A stretch of DNA of 64,000 bases from positions 19,508-83,507 of the forward strand of contig JAFEEG010000037.1 of the NCBI GenBank assembly GCA_018241225.1, written 5' to 3'. The notes under the pieces were generated by a model, which ran no database searches, was not told the DNA's origin, and saw only the letters and a program-made list of their open reading frames with translations. This stretch comes from Pseudomonadota bacterium. Its GTDB lineage: Bacteria; Pseudomonadota; Gammaproteobacteria; Burkholderiales; Burkholderiaceae_C. Shown here piece by piece: positions 45,904-55,997 of this stretch. The translations under genes were made by a program, and so were the position numbers. The number at the start of each line of letters is the position of its first letter. Within the stretch, counting starts at the first letter, position 1.

Positions 45904-47645
45904 GCCGCCAGTTTGCTGCGCACGAAGGCCACGGCCTCGGCCACGGGCATCTTGGTCGCGGCGGTATCGCGGCGGTGCTGGTACTCGACCACGCCGTCCT
46001 TCAGGCCCTTGTCGCCGATGGTCAGGCGGTGCGGCACGCCGATGAGCTCCCAGTCGGCAAACATGGCGCCCGGCCGCTCGTTGCGGTCGTCCAGGATCAC
46101 GTCCACGCCCGCGCCCAGCAGCTCGGCGTAGATGCGCTCGGCCTCCTGCTTCACGGCTTCGCTGCGGTCCATGCCGATGGGGCACACCACCACGGTGAAG
46201 GGGGCGATGGCATCGGGCCAGATGATGCCGCGCTCGTCATGGTTCTGCTCGATGGCCGCCGCCGGCAGGCGGGTGATGCCGATGCCGTAGCAGCCCATTT
46301 CCAGGAACTGCGGCTTGCCGGCTTCGTCCAGGAAGGTGGCGTTCATCGACTTGCTGTACTTGGTGCCCAGCACGAACACGTGACCCACCTCGATGCCGCG
46401 CTCGATGGCCAGTTGGCCCTTGCCGTCGGGCGACTGGTCGCCGGCCACCACGTTGCGGATGTCGGCCACCAGGTCAGGCTCGGGCAGGTCGCGGCCCCAG
46501 TTGACGCCGGTGGTGTGGAAGTCCACTTCGTTGGACCCGCAGATCCAGTCGGCCATGACGGCCACGTCGCGGTCGGCCACGAGCTTGACCGGCTTCTTCA
46601 TGTCCAGCGGACCCAGGTAGCCGGGCTTGGCACCGAAGTGCTCCTCGATCTCGGGCACGGTGGCAAAGCGGAAGCCCTCGTTCAGGCCCGGCACCTTGCT
46701 GACCTTGATTTCGTTCATGTCATGGTCGCCGCGCACCAGCAGCAGCCAGACCTGCGCGCCGACGATCTCACCCTTGTCGTTGGTCTTGTCGGTGGCCAGC
46801 ACCAGCGACTTGACGGTGGTGGACAGCGGTACGCCCAGCAGTTGGGCGACTTCCTCGCAGGTTGCCTTGCCGGGGGTCGGTGTCTTGGTGGCCGGCTTGC
46901 TGGCAGCCGGGCGCGGGCCGGCAGGCGCCAGCGCCTCGGCCTTTTCCATGTTGGCCGCGTAGTCGCTCTCGGGGCTGTAGACGATGGCGTCCTCGCCGGT
47001 GGCGGCAATCACCTGGAACTCCTCGCTCATGTCGCCGCCGATCGCGCCGCTGTCGGCGCGCACGGCACGATAGCGCAGGCCGAAGCGGTCGAAGATGCGA
47101 CGGTAGGCCTGCGACATGACCTGGTAGCTGGTCTTGGCGGCATCGAGGTCGCGGTCGAAGCTGTAGGCGTCCTTCATGGTGAACTCGCGCCCACGCATGA
47201 GACCAAAGCGCGGGCGGCGCTCGTCGCGGAACTTGGTCTGGATCTGGTAGAGATTGAGCGGCAGCTGCTTGTAGCTGCGGATCTCCTGGCGGGCGATGTC
47301 GGTCACCACCTCTTCGCTGGTGGGCTGCACGACGTAGTCGCGCTCGTGGCGGTCCTTGATGCGAAGCAGCTCGGGGCCCATCTTGTCGAAGCGCCCGCTT
47401 TCTTCCCACAGCTCGGCCGGCTGCACCACCGGCATGGCCACTTCCACGGCACCGGCGCGGTTCATTTCCTCGCGCACGATGGCCTCCACCTTGCGGATCA
47501 CCCGCAGGCCCATGGGCATGTAGGTGTAGACGCCGGCGCCCAGCTTCTTGATCATGCCGGCGCGGGTCATCAGGCGGTGGCTGACGACTTCTGCGTCGGC
47601 CGGTGCTTCCTTGAGGGTGGAGACAAAGAAACGGGAGGCTTTCAT
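45900..47645 (-). CDS. proS: Prolyl-tRNA synthetase
   Basis: Charges tRNA-Pro. The 581 residues are the bacterial type: class II motif 2 ([17 protein letters not shown]), an inserted YbaK-like editing domain (about 230-390) that hydrolyses Ala-tRNA-Pro, motif 3 ([17 protein letters not shown]) and a C-terminal anticodon domain. A Pro-Ala-rich linker (about 247-265) precedes the editing domain. A tRNA-Pro(CGG) gene lies 5.5 kb away. It is divergent from rppH across 124 bases. Confidence 0.97.
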   Translation of the reverse strand: MKASRFFVSTLKEAPADAEVVSHRLMTRAGMIKKLGAGVYTYMPMGLRVIRKVEAIVREEMNRAGAVEVAMPVVQPAELWEESGRFDKMGPELLRIKDRHERDYVVQPTSEEVVTDIARQEIRSYKQLPLNLYQIQTKFRDERRPRFGLMRGREFTMKDAYSFDRDLDAAKTSYQVMSQAYRRIFDRFGLRYRAVRADSGAIGGDMSEEFQVIAATGEDAIVYSPESDYAANMEKAEALAPAGPRPAASKPATKTPTPGKATCEEVAQLLGVPLSTTVKSLVLATDKTNDKGEIVGAQVWLLLVRGDHDMNEIKVSKVPGLNEGFRFATVPEIEEHFGAKPGYLGPLDMKKPVKLVADRDVAVMADWICGSNEVDFHTTGVNWGRDLPEPDLVADIRNVVAGDQSPDGKGQLAIERGIEVGHVFVLGTKYSKSMNATFLDEAGKPQFLEMGCYGIGITRLPAAAIEQNHDERGIIWPDAIAPFTVVVCPIGMDRSEAVKQEAERIYAELLGAGVDVILDDRNERPGAMFADWELIGVPHRLTIGDKGLKDGVVEYQHRRDTAATKMPVAEAVAFVRSKLAA

Positions 47646-47712
47646 CGGGTGACGGCTCAGATATGCGGGAAAACTAGGATGCCCCAGGGCCGGGGCCAGG
47701 AAACCGGTCTAC

Positions 47713-47740
47713 TTGCCGAGCGCAACCCGGCATGCATAAT
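47713..47740 (+). promoter_or_regulatory. Candidate promoter of rppH
   Basis: TTGCCG at 47713-47718 and CATAAT at 47735-47740 with a 16-base spacer, in the proS-rppH divergent gap. Predicted start near 47747, about 23 bases before the ATG. Confidence 0.5.
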
Positions 47741-47769
47741 CGACTCAGTTCAAAAATTGGGGTTCGATT

Positions 47770-48429
47770 ATGCTCGACCGAGATGGCTTCAGGCCCAACG
47801 TCGGCATCATCCTGCTCAACCATCGCAATCAGGTTTTCTGGGGCAAGCGCATACGCACCCATTCATGGCAGTTTCCGCAAGGCGGAATCGACCGCGGCGA
47901 AAGCCCCGAGCAGGCCATGTATCGGGAGCTGCACGAGGAGGTCGGCCTAGCGCCGGAGCACGTGCGTATCGTGGCCCGCACCCGCGACTGGTTGCGCTAC
48001 GAGGTGCCGGATCGGTTCATCCGCCGCGACGCGCGCGGCCATTACAAGGGCCAGAAGCAGATCTGGTATCTGCTTCAACTCACGGGTCACGACTGGGACC
48101 TGAATCTGCGTGCCACCGACCACCCGGAATTCGACGCCTGGCGTTGGCACGACTACTGGGTTCCGCTTGATGTGGTCGTCGAGTTCAAGCGCGGCGTCTA
48201 CGAAATGGCGCTGACCGAACTCGCCCGCTACCTGCCCCGCCAGGATTTCCGCAACCGCTTTCTGCGTGGCAACGTGCGCGGCCGCGAGTTCGATCGTCAT
48301 CCTGCCGTCGGCGGGCATGAGCCGAGCTTCGAGCTGCCGCCAGGCGCCACTTTCGAACCCGATCCCAATGTTCCGCCTGCTCCCGAAGGCGCCGCACCGG
48401 CGCCCAATCACTTCGTTGCGCCGCGCTAG
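47770..48429 (+). CDS. rppH: RNA pyrophosphohydrolase
   Basis: Nudix enzyme that removes pyrophosphate from mRNA 5' ends and starts RNase E-linked decay. The 219 residues begin [20 protein letters not shown]; the substrate segment [11 protein letters not shown] and the Nudix box (about 38-60, with [10 protein letters not shown]) are intact. The C-terminus (about 170-219) is a Pro/Ala-rich extension beyond the E. coli length of 176. Its end overlaps the next gene by 62 bases in another frame. Confidence 0.95.
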   Translation: MLDRDGFRPNVGIILLNHRNQVFWGKRIRTHSWQFPQGGIDRGESPEQAMYRELHEEVGLAPEHVRIVARTRDWLRYEVPDRFIRRDARGHYKGQKQIWYLLQLTGHDWDLNLRATDHPEFDAWRWHDYWVPLDVVVEFKRGVYEMALTELARYLPRQDFRNRFLRGNVRGREFDRHPAVGGHEPSFELPPGATFEPDPNVPPAPEGAAPAPNHFVAPR

Positions 48430-48916
48430 CCGGCTGCTTCTTGTCGCGCTGCCCGTGCTGGTATTGGCGCAGGCCGCGTCGGCGCAGGTCTTCACAGATC
48501 TCGACTGGAAGGAATCCCCGGTGCCGCCGGCGCCGGAATTCGACGCGCGTCGCATGATCGAGATCGACATGCCCCGCGTGTACGACCTGAAATACGGCGT
48601 CGATCCCAAGACCCTCGCGATTACCAGTGACGGAGTGGTGCGCTATGTCGCCATTGCCAAGAGCACGGGGCCGGGAGCGGCGGTGAATGCCTTCTACGAC
48701 GGCGTGCGCTGCGCCACCGGAGAAATCAAGACCTACGCGCGCTACAGCGGCGACAGCTGGCACCCGGTCGAGAATCCGGAATGGGTGTCGTTGAATCTGG
48801 CCAAGACGCGCTACAGCCTGGCCTTGGCGCGGCAAGCCCTTTGCCGAAGCGCCGCGCCGCGATTGACAACGGACGAAATGGTGCGGGCCCTGAGAAAGCC
48901 CGAGTACCTCAACTGA
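48368..48916 (+). CDS. CNP1-like family exported protein
   Basis: A 182-residue protein with a basic N-terminus, a signal peptide ending [10 protein letters not shown], and a mature domain with [33 protein letters not shown] and [22 protein letters not shown]. This matches the CNP1-like family first noted as a cryptic neisserial protein; the function is unknown. The ATG at 48368 overlaps rppH by 62 bases; a TTG at 48416 would shorten the overlap and the long n-region. Convergent with proB 7 bases away. Confidence 0.82.
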   Translation: MFRLLPKAPHRRPITSLRRASRLLLVALPVLVLAQAASAQVFTDLDWKESPVPPAPEFDARRMIEIDMPRVYDLKYGVDPKTLAITSDGVVRYVAIAKSTGPGAAVNAFYDGVRCATGEIKTYARYSGDSWHPVENPEWVSLNLAKTRYSLALARQALCRSAAPRLTTDEMVRALRKPEYLN

Positions 48917-48923
48917 CCCTCAG

Positions 48924-50069
48924 TCAGGCCGACGCGGCCGTGAGGATCATGTTGTCGCGGTGGATCATTTCGGGCTCGGCCACGTAGCCGAGCAGACGTT
49001 CGATCTCACCCGAAGCCTTGCGGCACAGCAGGCGGGCCTCCGCGCTCGAGTAGTTGGCCAGCCCGCGCGCCACTTCGGCGCCATCGGGGCCGCGCACGGC
49101 GATCACGTCGCCGCGCGAGAACTCGCCTTCCACGGCGGTCATGCCGATGGGCAACAGGCTCTTGCCTTCTCCGCGCAACTTGGCGGCCGCGCCCGCATCC
49201 ACGGCGACCGCGCCGCGCAGTTGCAGGTGGTCGGCCATCCAGCGCTTGCGCGCCTGGTGCTTGGGCGTTTGTGCCACCAGCAGCGTGCCGATGGCGTCGC
49301 CCCGGGTCAGGCGAACCAGGGCGTCGGCTTCTCGCCCCCAGGCGATCACGGTGGATGCGCCCGAACCTGCTGCGCGCTTGGCCGCCAGGATCTTGGTGAT
49401 CATGCCGCCCTTGCCGATGCTGCTGCCTGCGCCGCCGGCCATTGCTTCGAGTGCCGGGTCGCCCGCCGCGGCTTCGTGCACGAACTGGGCAGCGGGGTCC
49501 TTGCGCGGATCGGCCGTGTACAGGCCTTTCTGGTCAGTCAGGATCACCAGCGCGTCAGCCTCGACCAGGTTGGCAACCAACGCACCCAGCGTGTCGTTGT
49601 CGCCGAACTTGATCTCGTCGTTGACCACGGTGTCGTTCTCGTTGATCACCGGCACCACGCCCAGGCCGAGCAGCGTGAGCAGGGTCGAGCGCGCGTTGAG
49701 ATAGCGCTCGCGATCAGCCAGGTCGGCGTGCGTGAGCAGCACCTGGGCGCTGCCCAGGTCGTTCTCGCGCAGCTTGGTCTCGTACATCTGGGCCAGGCCC
49801 ATCTGGCCGACAGCGGCCGCGGCCTGCAACTCGTGCACTTCGTGCGGACGGGTCTTCCAGCCCAGGCGCTTCATGCCTTCTGCAATGGCGCCGCTGGAAA
49901 CCATCACCACTTCGCGACCGTCGCGCACCAGGGCAGCAAGCTGGCGGCACCACTCGCTGATCGCCCCCTCGTCCAGCCCGCGGCCCTCGTTGGTCACCAG
50001 GCTGGAGCCAACCTTGACGACGATGCGACGGGCGTCGCGAAGAACCGTGGAACCAGCTTTGGCAGTCAT
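48924..50069 (-). CDS. proB: Glutamate 5-kinase
   Basis: First step of proline synthesis, ATP-dependent phosphorylation of glutamate. The 381 residues comprise the amino-acid kinase domain ([53 protein letters not shown]) and a C-terminal PUA domain (about 280-370). The ATG at 50069 starts [17 protein letters not shown]; the longer reading includes a run of lysines and is not conserved. It follows obgE on the same strand by 67 bases, the common obgE-proB order. Confidence 0.97.
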   Translation of the reverse strand: MTAKAGSTVLRDARRIVVKVGSSLVTNEGRGLDEGAISEWCRQLAALVRDGREVVMVSSGAIAEGMKRLGWKTRPHEVHELQAAAAVGQMGLAQMYETKLRENDLGSAQVLLTHADLADRERYLNARSTLLTLLGLGVVPVINENDTVVNDEIKFGDNDTLGALVANLVEADALVILTDQKGLYTADPRKDPAAQFVHEAAAGDPALEAMAGGAGSSIGKGGMITKILAAKRAAGSGASTVIAWGREADALVRLTRGDAIGTLLVAQTPKHQARKRWMADHLQLRGAVAVDAGAAAKLRGEGKSLLPIGMTAVEGEFSRGDVIAVRGPDGAEVARGLANYSSAEARLLCRKASGEIERLLGYVAEPEMIHRDNMILTAASA

Positions 50070-50136
50070 CGACTTCTTTTTTTTGAGAACGGATGAATCG
50101 ATTGTGGGATGGAGCCTGCCTGGCGGCAGGCCGATT

Positions 50137-51204
<1,068 letters not shown>

Positions 51205-51228
51205 CTACTTCCAAGTTTACAAATAAGA

Positions 51229-51250
51229 AAGCCCCGCCAGGCGGGGCTTC
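51229..51250 (-). terminator. Terminator/attenuator between rpmA and obgE
   Basis: AAGCCCCGCC and complement around a single base on the minus strand, followed by TTCTTATTTG. It lies 27 bases after the rpmA stop and before obgE, so it likely separates high ribosomal-protein expression from obgE. Confidence 0.7.
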
Positions 51251-51277
51251 GGGGATCACGATCGAGGTGACCGGGCT

Positions 51278-51538
51278 TTAAGCCGCGGGCGTCACGGTGA
51301 CCGTGTGCTTGTTCAGCGAACCCTTGGTGCTGAACGACACGTGGCCGTCGACCAGTGCGAACAGGGTGTGGTCCTTGCCCACGCCGACGTTGGTGCCGGG
51401 GTGGAACTGCGTGCCACGCTGGCGCACGATGATCGAGCCTGCGCTGATCAGTTCGCCGCCGAAGGCCTTCACGCCGAGCATCTTGGGCTTGGAATCGCGC
51501 CCGTTTCGCGTAGAGCCGCCGCCTTTTTTCTGTGCCAT
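51278..51538 (-). CDS. rpmA: 50S ribosomal protein L27
   Basis: An 86-residue ribosomal protein near the peptidyl transferase centre. It begins [20 protein letters not shown] and continues [21 protein letters not shown], fully typical. It lacks the N-terminal cleaved leader of Firmicutes. It follows rplU by 12 bases. Confidence 0.98.
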   Translation of the reverse strand: MAQKKGGGSTRNGRDSKPKMLGVKAFGGELISAGSIIVRQRGTQFHPGTNVGVGKDHTLFALVDGHVSFSTKGSLNKHTVTVTPAA

Positions 51539-51550
51539 GGTGTCCGCTCC

Positions 51551-51862
51551 TTAGCCGGCGATCGCGCCGATTTGCAGTTCGGTGAACTGCTGGCGATGGC
51601 CTTGACGTTTCTGATAGTGCTTACGACGACGCATCTTGAAGATGCGAACCTTGTCGTGCTTGCCGTGCGACAGCACAGTGGCCGTCACCGTTGCGCCGGA
51701 CACCAGGGGCGTACCGACCTTGATTTCACTGCCGCTGCCGACAGCCAGAACCTGGTCGATCACGATTTCCTGGCCAACGTCCGCAGCAATCTGTTCTACT
51801 TTAATTTTCTCGCCGGAAGCAACGCGATACTGCTTGCCACCGGTTTTTATGACCGCGTACAT
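51551..51862 (-). CDS. rplU: 50S ribosomal protein L21
   Basis: A 103-residue ribosomal protein that begins [25 protein letters not shown] and ends [11 protein letters not shown], with the conserved [16 protein letters not shown]. It is the first gene of rplU-rpmA(-obgE-proB). A TAGAAT box lies 79 bases upstream, and a small hairpin stands in the leader just before the ribosome site. Confidence 0.98.
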   Translation of the reverse strand: MYAVIKTGGKQYRVASGEKIKVEQIAADVGQEIVIDQVLAVGSGSEIKVGTPLVSGATVTATVLSHGKHDKVRIFKMRRRKHYQKRQGHRQQFTELQIGAIAG

Positions 51863-51882
51863 GTTTAACCTCTTGGAATGGG

Positions 51883-51901
51883 AAACACCTGAAAGGTGCT
51901 T
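51883..51901 (-). promoter_or_regulatory. Leader hairpin of rplU
   Basis: AAGCACCT pairs with AGGTGTTT (8 bp with one G-T) around TTC, ending 20 bases before the rplU ATG. Ribosomal protein leaders are often control sites; whether L21 binds here is an inference. Confidence 0.4.
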
Positions 51902-51940
51902 CTCGTGAGTCTTCGCGGACGAATTTCCACGAAGCCCAAT

Positions 51941-51946
51941 ATTCTA
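51941..51946 (-). promoter_or_regulatory. -10 box of rplU
   Basis: TAGAAT on the minus strand in an AT-richer patch, about 79 bases before the rplU ATG. A convincing -35 is not seen. Confidence 0.45.
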
Positions 51947-52022
51947 GCACGAAGTGTCATCTCGGCCACCCACGGCGGCTGGGGGCCCCAAGGCCGCGCC
52001 GGGGGCCATGCAGGCCTCTCCC

Positions 52023-52028
52023 TATAAT
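52023..52028 (+). promoter_or_regulatory. -10 box of ispB
   Basis: A perfect TATAAT 67 bases before the ispB start, in the divergent rplU-ispB gap. No good -35 at 16-18 bases. Confidence 0.45.
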
Positions 52029-52095
52029 TGCCGGCTATCGATGGGCTCCGAGCCCGCCTTCCTCCACCTTCCTCCGGCGCCCGGCGCCCTGCGAC

Positions 52096-53082
52096 TTGCC
52101 AGTTTCCGCTGCAACCAATACCGCGTCCGTGCTCGGCCTCGTTGCCGAAGACATGGCCGAAGTCGACCGAGTCATCGCCAAGCGCCTGGACACGGGCGTG
52201 CCGCTCGTCAGCGAGGTTTCGCGCTACATCATTTCTGCCGGCGGCAAACGCCTGCGGCCGGCACTGCTGCTGCTGATGAGCCGCGCGCTCGACTACAAGG
52301 GCACGCAGCACTTCAACCTTGCGGCGGTGGTCGAGTTCATTCACACGGCCACGCTGCTGCATGACGACGTGGTGGACGAATCCACGCTTCGCCGCGGCCG
52401 CCCAACGGCCAACGAATCGTTCGGCAACCCGGCCAGCGTGCTGGTGGGCGACTTCCTCTATTCGCGCGCCTTCCAGATGATGCTGGACGCCAACGACATG
52501 CGCGTGATGGAGATCCTGGCCGAAGCCACCAACATCATTGCCGAAGGCGAAGTGCTGCAGCTCATGAACATGCACGACGCCAGCCTGGACGAGGCCGCGT
52601 ATCTGCGCGTCATTCGCTCCAAGACCGCCAAGCTCTTCGAGGCCAGCACCCGCCTGGCCGCAGTGCTGGCCAAGGCGCCGCCCGAAGTGGAGGAAGCCTG
52701 CGCCACCTACGGGCAGGCGCTGGGCACGGCATTCCAGGTCATCGACGACGTGCTCGACTACGCAGGCGATGCGAACGAAACCGGCAAGAACCTGGGCGAC
52801 GATTTGCGCGAAGGCAAGACCACGCTCCCGCTCATCCTTGCCATGCAGCGTGGTACGCCCGATCAACGCGCGTTGATCAAGGCCGCCATCGAGGCCGGCG
52901 ACACCACGCAACTGCCGCAGATCGTTGCCATCGTGAAGGAAACCGGCGCACTCGAGGCCACGCGCGCAGCGGCCGCAGCCGAGGCGCAACGTGCAATCGA
53001 TGCACTTCCTGCACTTGCACGCAATCAACACGCCGAAGGTTTGCTACAATTAGCGGCTCAGCTGACTGAGCGACGCGCCTGA
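52096..53082 (+). CDS. ispB: Octaprenyl diphosphate synthase (polyprenyl synthetase)
   Basis: Builds the ubiquinone side chain from FPP and IPP. The 328 residues contain the first aspartate-rich motif DDVVD at 90-94, GGKRLRPALLLL, and the second motif IDDVLD (216-221) followed by GDDLREGKTTLPLI. The ORF starts with TTG (52096); a GTG at the SVLG segment is an alternative, and no strong ribosome site decides. It is divergent from rplU, an arrangement conserved in proteobacteria. The tRNA-Pro gene follows 38 bases later. Confidence 0.94.
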   Translation: MPVSAATNTASVLGLVAEDMAEVDRVIAKRLDTGVPLVSEVSRYIISAGGKRLRPALLLLMSRALDYKGTQHFNLAAVVEFIHTATLLHDDVVDESTLRRGRPTANESFGNPASVLVGDFLYSRAFQMMLDANDMRVMEILAEATNIIAEGEVLQLMNMHDASLDEAAYLRVIRSKTAKLFEASTRLAAVLAKAPPEVEEACATYGQALGTAFQVIDDVLDYAGDANETGKNLGDDLREGKTTLPLILAMQRGTPDQRALIKAAIEAGDTTQLPQIVAIVKETGALEATRAAAAAEAQRAIDALPALARNQHAEGLLQLAAQLTERRA

Positions 53083-53120
53083 AGTAAAAACACAAGGCCG
53101 CTTCTCAAATCACTGCACTT

Positions 53121-53197
53121 CGGGGTGTAGCTTAGCCTGGTAGAGCGCTACGTTCGGGACGTAGAGGCCGGAGGTTCGAATCCTCTCACCCCGACCA
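53121..53197 (+). tRNA. tRNA-Pro (anticodon CGG)
   Basis: A 77-base cloverleaf. Acceptor CGGGGTG pairs with CACCCCG; the anticodon stem CTACG/CGTAG holds loop TTCGGGA with anticodon CGG at 53155-53157, reading CCG; the T-arm has TTCGAAT; the encoded 3' end is ACCA. It follows ispB and is followed by a strong terminator. Confidence 0.97.
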
Positions 53198-53211
53198 GAT
53201 TCCTGTCTGTC

Positions 53212-53250
53212 AAAACAAAAGCCCGGCTCCTTGCGGAGTCGGGCTTTTTG
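53212..53250. terminator. Bidirectional terminator after tRNA-Pro and the helicase gene
   Basis: AAAA then GCCCGGCTCC pairs with GGAGTCGGGC (one G-T) around TTGC, then TTTTTG. A- and T-runs flank both sides, so it can end the tRNA transcript on the plus strand and the helicase transcript on the minus strand. Confidence 0.9.
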
Positions 53251-53299
53251 TTTTGTCCAGCCGGGTTGCACCGGCCCTCGCGGGCCGGGTGCGGCACGA

Positions 53300-55108
53300 T
53301 CAACGGCCGGGCTTGAAAGCTCGCTTGGCCGGCTGGCCGTCGCGCGGCGCAAAGCTGCGCACGCCGCCGCCATTGCCGCGATAACCACCATCGCGCTGCT
53401 GCTGGAAGCCGTCGCGGCGCTGGCCGTCACCGCGATGGGCGTTGTCGCCCCAGCCAGTCTTGCGGCCGTAGCCACCGCCACCGCCCTCTTCACGCGGAGC
53501 GCCGTGGCCGCGACCACCGCCGAAGCCGTTGCCGTTGCCGCCACCAAAACCGCTGCCACCACCGAAACCATGGCGCTGCTCGCCATAGCCGCCACCCGAA
53601 CGCTGGCCACCGCCACCGAACTTGCGATCACGCGAGTGGTGCTCGCGGTTCTCACGGCCACGGCCGCCGAAGTCGCCATGCGGGCGCGACTGCGGGAAGC
53701 GCTGCTGCGGCTCCAGGCCCGGAATGGTTTCGGCCTTGAACTGCTGACGCGAATAAGCCTCGATGTCGAAGATCTTGCGGCGATCGCGGAACTCGGCAAA
53801 GGTCACGGCCAGGCCCTGGCGACCGGCACGGCCAGTACGGCCAATGCGGTGGGTGTAGTCCTCGGCCTTCATCGGCAGGCCGAAGTTGAACACGTGGGTG
53901 ATGGTGGGCACGTCGATGCCGCGCGCCGCCACATCGGTGGCCACCAGGATCTGCACCTGGCCATTGCGCAGCGCCATCAGGCGACGGTTGCGCAGGCCTT
54001 GGCTCAGCGCGCCGTGCAGTGCCACGGCAGAAAAACCGTCCTGCTGCAGGTCGTTGGCCAGGCCATCGCATTCCACTTGCGTGCTGGCGAAGACGATCGC
54101 CTGGTTGATGCTGGTGTCGCGCAGCCAGTGGTCAAGCAGCTTGCGCTTGTGCTGGGCGTTGTCGGCCCAGAACATCACCTGCTTGATGTTGGCGTGCTTT
54201 TCCTGCGGCGTGTCGATCTGCACTCGCTGCGGCTGGCGCATCACACGTGCGGCCAGTTGCTGGATGCGCGGCGCGAAGGTTGCGCTGAACATCATGGTCT
54301 GCTTGCGCTCGATGGTCAGCTGGTTGATTTCGGCCAGGTCGTCGGAGAAGCCCAGGTCGAGCATGCGGTCGGCTTCGTCGACCACCAGGAACTGCACCTG
54401 GTCGAGCTTGATCTGCATCGAGCGCTGCAGATCCAGCAGGCGCCCAGGCGTGGCCACCACGAGGTTGGCGTTCTGCAGGCGCGCGATCTGCAGCTGGTAG
54501 GGCATGCCGCCCACCACGCTGGCAATGCGCAGGCCACGGCAGTGCTGCACCAGGCCGATGGCGTCGTGCGCCACCTGCTGCGCCAGTTCGCGCGTCGGGC
54601 ACAGCACCAGGGCACCAGGCACGGCCGGCTTGAAATTGCGCGAGTTGGTCGGGTCCTTGCGCTTGGCGCGCTTGGGCGTGGGCTCGCCACGCTCGGCGGC
54701 TTCGGCAGCCTGGCGCTGGAATTCGACGCGGGCGGCCTCTTCGGCGGCCGCCTGTTGCTGGATCAGGGTGTGGAGCACGGGCAGCAGGAAGGCCGCGGTC
54801 TTGCCGCTGCCGGTCTGGCTGGAAACCATGAGGTCGACAAAGCCCTTGGCGTCGGTGCCCATGGCCAGGGGAATGGCCTTGTCCTGCACGGCGGTGGGCT
54901 GGCTGAAGCCCAGGTCTTCGACGGCGGCCAGCAGCTGCGGCGACAGGCCAAGACGGGCAAAGCCGTTGGGTTCTTGCGCCGGTGCAGGCACGGCTGCGGC
55001 GTCGAGCGCCTCCAGCTCGGGCGATTCAACGGCGGCGTTGAATTCGGCGGATGCGGAAACGGATTGCGCGGGCGCGAGATCGCCCTGCGCTTCAAAAGCG
55101 TCGGTCAT
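53300..55108 (-). CDS. DEAD-box RNA helicase with glycine-rich tail (RhlE/CsdA-like)
   Basis: A 602-residue RNA helicase. Core motifs: Q motif (FSQPTAVQDKAIP), Walker A SSQTGSGKT near 96-104, DEAD at 244-247, SAT, and HRIGRTGRAGR. There is an unusual charged insert between motifs I and Ia (about 120-160, Ala/Glu/Arg/Lys). From about residue 465 to the end the tail is rich in Gly, Arg, Phe and Asn with RGG-like repeats, suited to RNA binding and condensation. The ATG at 55108 is used. A 231-base spacer upstream suggests a long leader. Confidence 0.93.
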   Translation of the reverse strand: MTDAFEAQGDLAPAQSVSASAEFNAAVESPELEALDAAAVPAPAQEPNGFARLGLSPQLLAAVEDLGFSQPTAVQDKAIPLAMGTDAKGFVDLMVSSQTGSGKTAAFLLPVLHTLIQQQAAAEEAARVEFQRQAAEAAERGEPTPKRAKRKDPTNSRNFKPAVPGALVLCPTRELAQQVAHDAIGLVQHCRGLRIASVVGGMPYQLQIARLQNANLVVATPGRLLDLQRSMQIKLDQVQFLVVDEADRMLDLGFSDDLAEINQLTIERKQTMMFSATFAPRIQQLAARVMRQPQRVQIDTPQEKHANIKQVMFWADNAQHKRKLLDHWLRDTSINQAIVFASTQVECDGLANDLQQDGFSAVALHGALSQGLRNRRLMALRNGQVQILVATDVAARGIDVPTITHVFNFGLPMKAEDYTHRIGRTGRAGRQGLAVTFAEFRDRRKIFDIEAYSRQQFKAETIPGLEPQQRFPQSRPHGDFGGRGRENREHHSRDRKFGGGGQRSGGGYGEQRHGFGGGSGFGGGNGNGFGGGRGHGAPREEGGGGGYGRKTGWGDNAHRGDGQRRDGFQQQRDGGYRGNGGGVRSFAPRDGQPAKRAFKPGR

Positions 55109-55313
55109 GAAAGCAAACTTTCTTGCACGCAAAGCAAAGGCCGTGGGCCCTTGCCGCGTGGATGGTCAAAAAACATCAACCATCCAACGACATTCAGCTC
55201 GGCCAGTAGGCACCGGGCTGCGGCCCATTCAAAGGGGCACGCTGTGCAAGATAGGGAGATGCGGGAACTCGCGGCCGGTCTTTGTATGCACCGGACTTTT
55301 CGCGAAGCCTGCG

Positions 55314-55319
55314 ATTATC
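55314..55319 (-). promoter_or_regulatory. Extended -10 box upstream of the helicase gene
   Basis: TGCGATAAT on the minus strand (hexamer GATAAT at 55314-55319), about 205 bases before the helicase ATG, with TGAAAA roughly at -35 spacing. It would give a leader near 200 bases that includes a GGATGGT/ACCATCC hairpin close to 55170-55195. Confidence 0.45.
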
Positions 55320-55339
55320 GCACGGCTTCGGGTTTTCAC

Positions 55340-55960
55340 CTAATCTTTCACTTTCAGAAACGTTTCTCGGTAGTGCTCGAGTTCGTCGATGGACTCGTGC
55401 ACGTCCGCCAGCGCAGTGTGAGCCTGCTGTTTCTTGAAGGCGTTGTAGGCGGCCGGCTTCCACCGCTTGGCAAGCTCCTTGAGCGTGCTCACGTCGAGGT
55501 TGCGGTAGTGGAAGAAGCCCTCCAGCTTGGGCATGTACTTGACCAGGAAGCGCCGGTCCTGGCCGATGGTGTTGCCGCACATGGGCGAGCCGCTCTTGGG
55601 TACGTAGCGGGAGATGAACTCGATCAGCTGCTTTTCGGCCGTGGCTTCGTCGATGGTGGACACCTTGACCTTGTCGATCAGGCCGCTGCGCCCGTGCGTG
55701 CCCTTGTTCCAGGCATCCATGCCATTGAGCACCTCGTCGCTCTGGTGGATCACCAGGACCGGGCCGTCGATGCGGGGCGTGAGGTCGGGCCCGGTGATGA
55801 CCACGGCAATCTCCAGCAGTCGCTCCTTCTCGGGGTCGAGTCCGCTCATTTCGCAGTCGAGCCAGACCAGGTTCTGGTCGCTTTTCTTCAGGGTGGCGGG
55901 GGTCGGGGCGGCTTGCTCGCCAGTGGGCGCGGCGGGGGTCGGGTCAATCGATTCGGGCAT
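55340..55960 (-). CDS. orn: Oligoribonuclease
   Basis: 3'-to-5' exonuclease that clears 2-5-base RNAs and pGpG from cyclic di-GMP turnover. The 206 residues include an N-terminal extension of about 26 and the DEDDh core: Asp35/Glu37 in [25 protein letters not shown], and the histidine in [18 protein letters not shown]. coli Orn has 181 residues. It is divergent from the Ste24-like protease gene, 37 bases apart. Confidence 0.95.
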   Translation of the reverse strand: MPESIDPTPAAPTGEQAAPTPATLKKSDQNLVWLDCEMSGLDPEKERLLEIAVVITGPDLTPRIDGPVLVIHQSDEVLNGMDAWNKGTHGRSGLIDKVKVSTIDEATAEKQLIEFISRYVPKSGSPMCGNTIGQDRRFLVKYMPKLEGFFHYRNLDVSTLKELAKRWKPAAYNAFKKQQAHTALADVHESIDELEHYRETFLKVKD

Positions 55961-55997
55961 CCGCCGATTGTCGTCGATGGCCTACACTGCGCCCCGA

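Noticed and set aside
53121-53197. tRNA-Pro as an integration site
   Set aside because: No integrase or partial tRNA copy is seen within the window; the flanking genes are housekeeping.
53300-53700. Tandem DNA repeat or CRISPR-like array
   Set aside because: The repetitive look comes from Gly/Arg codons in the helicase tail; there are no fixed repeats or spacers.
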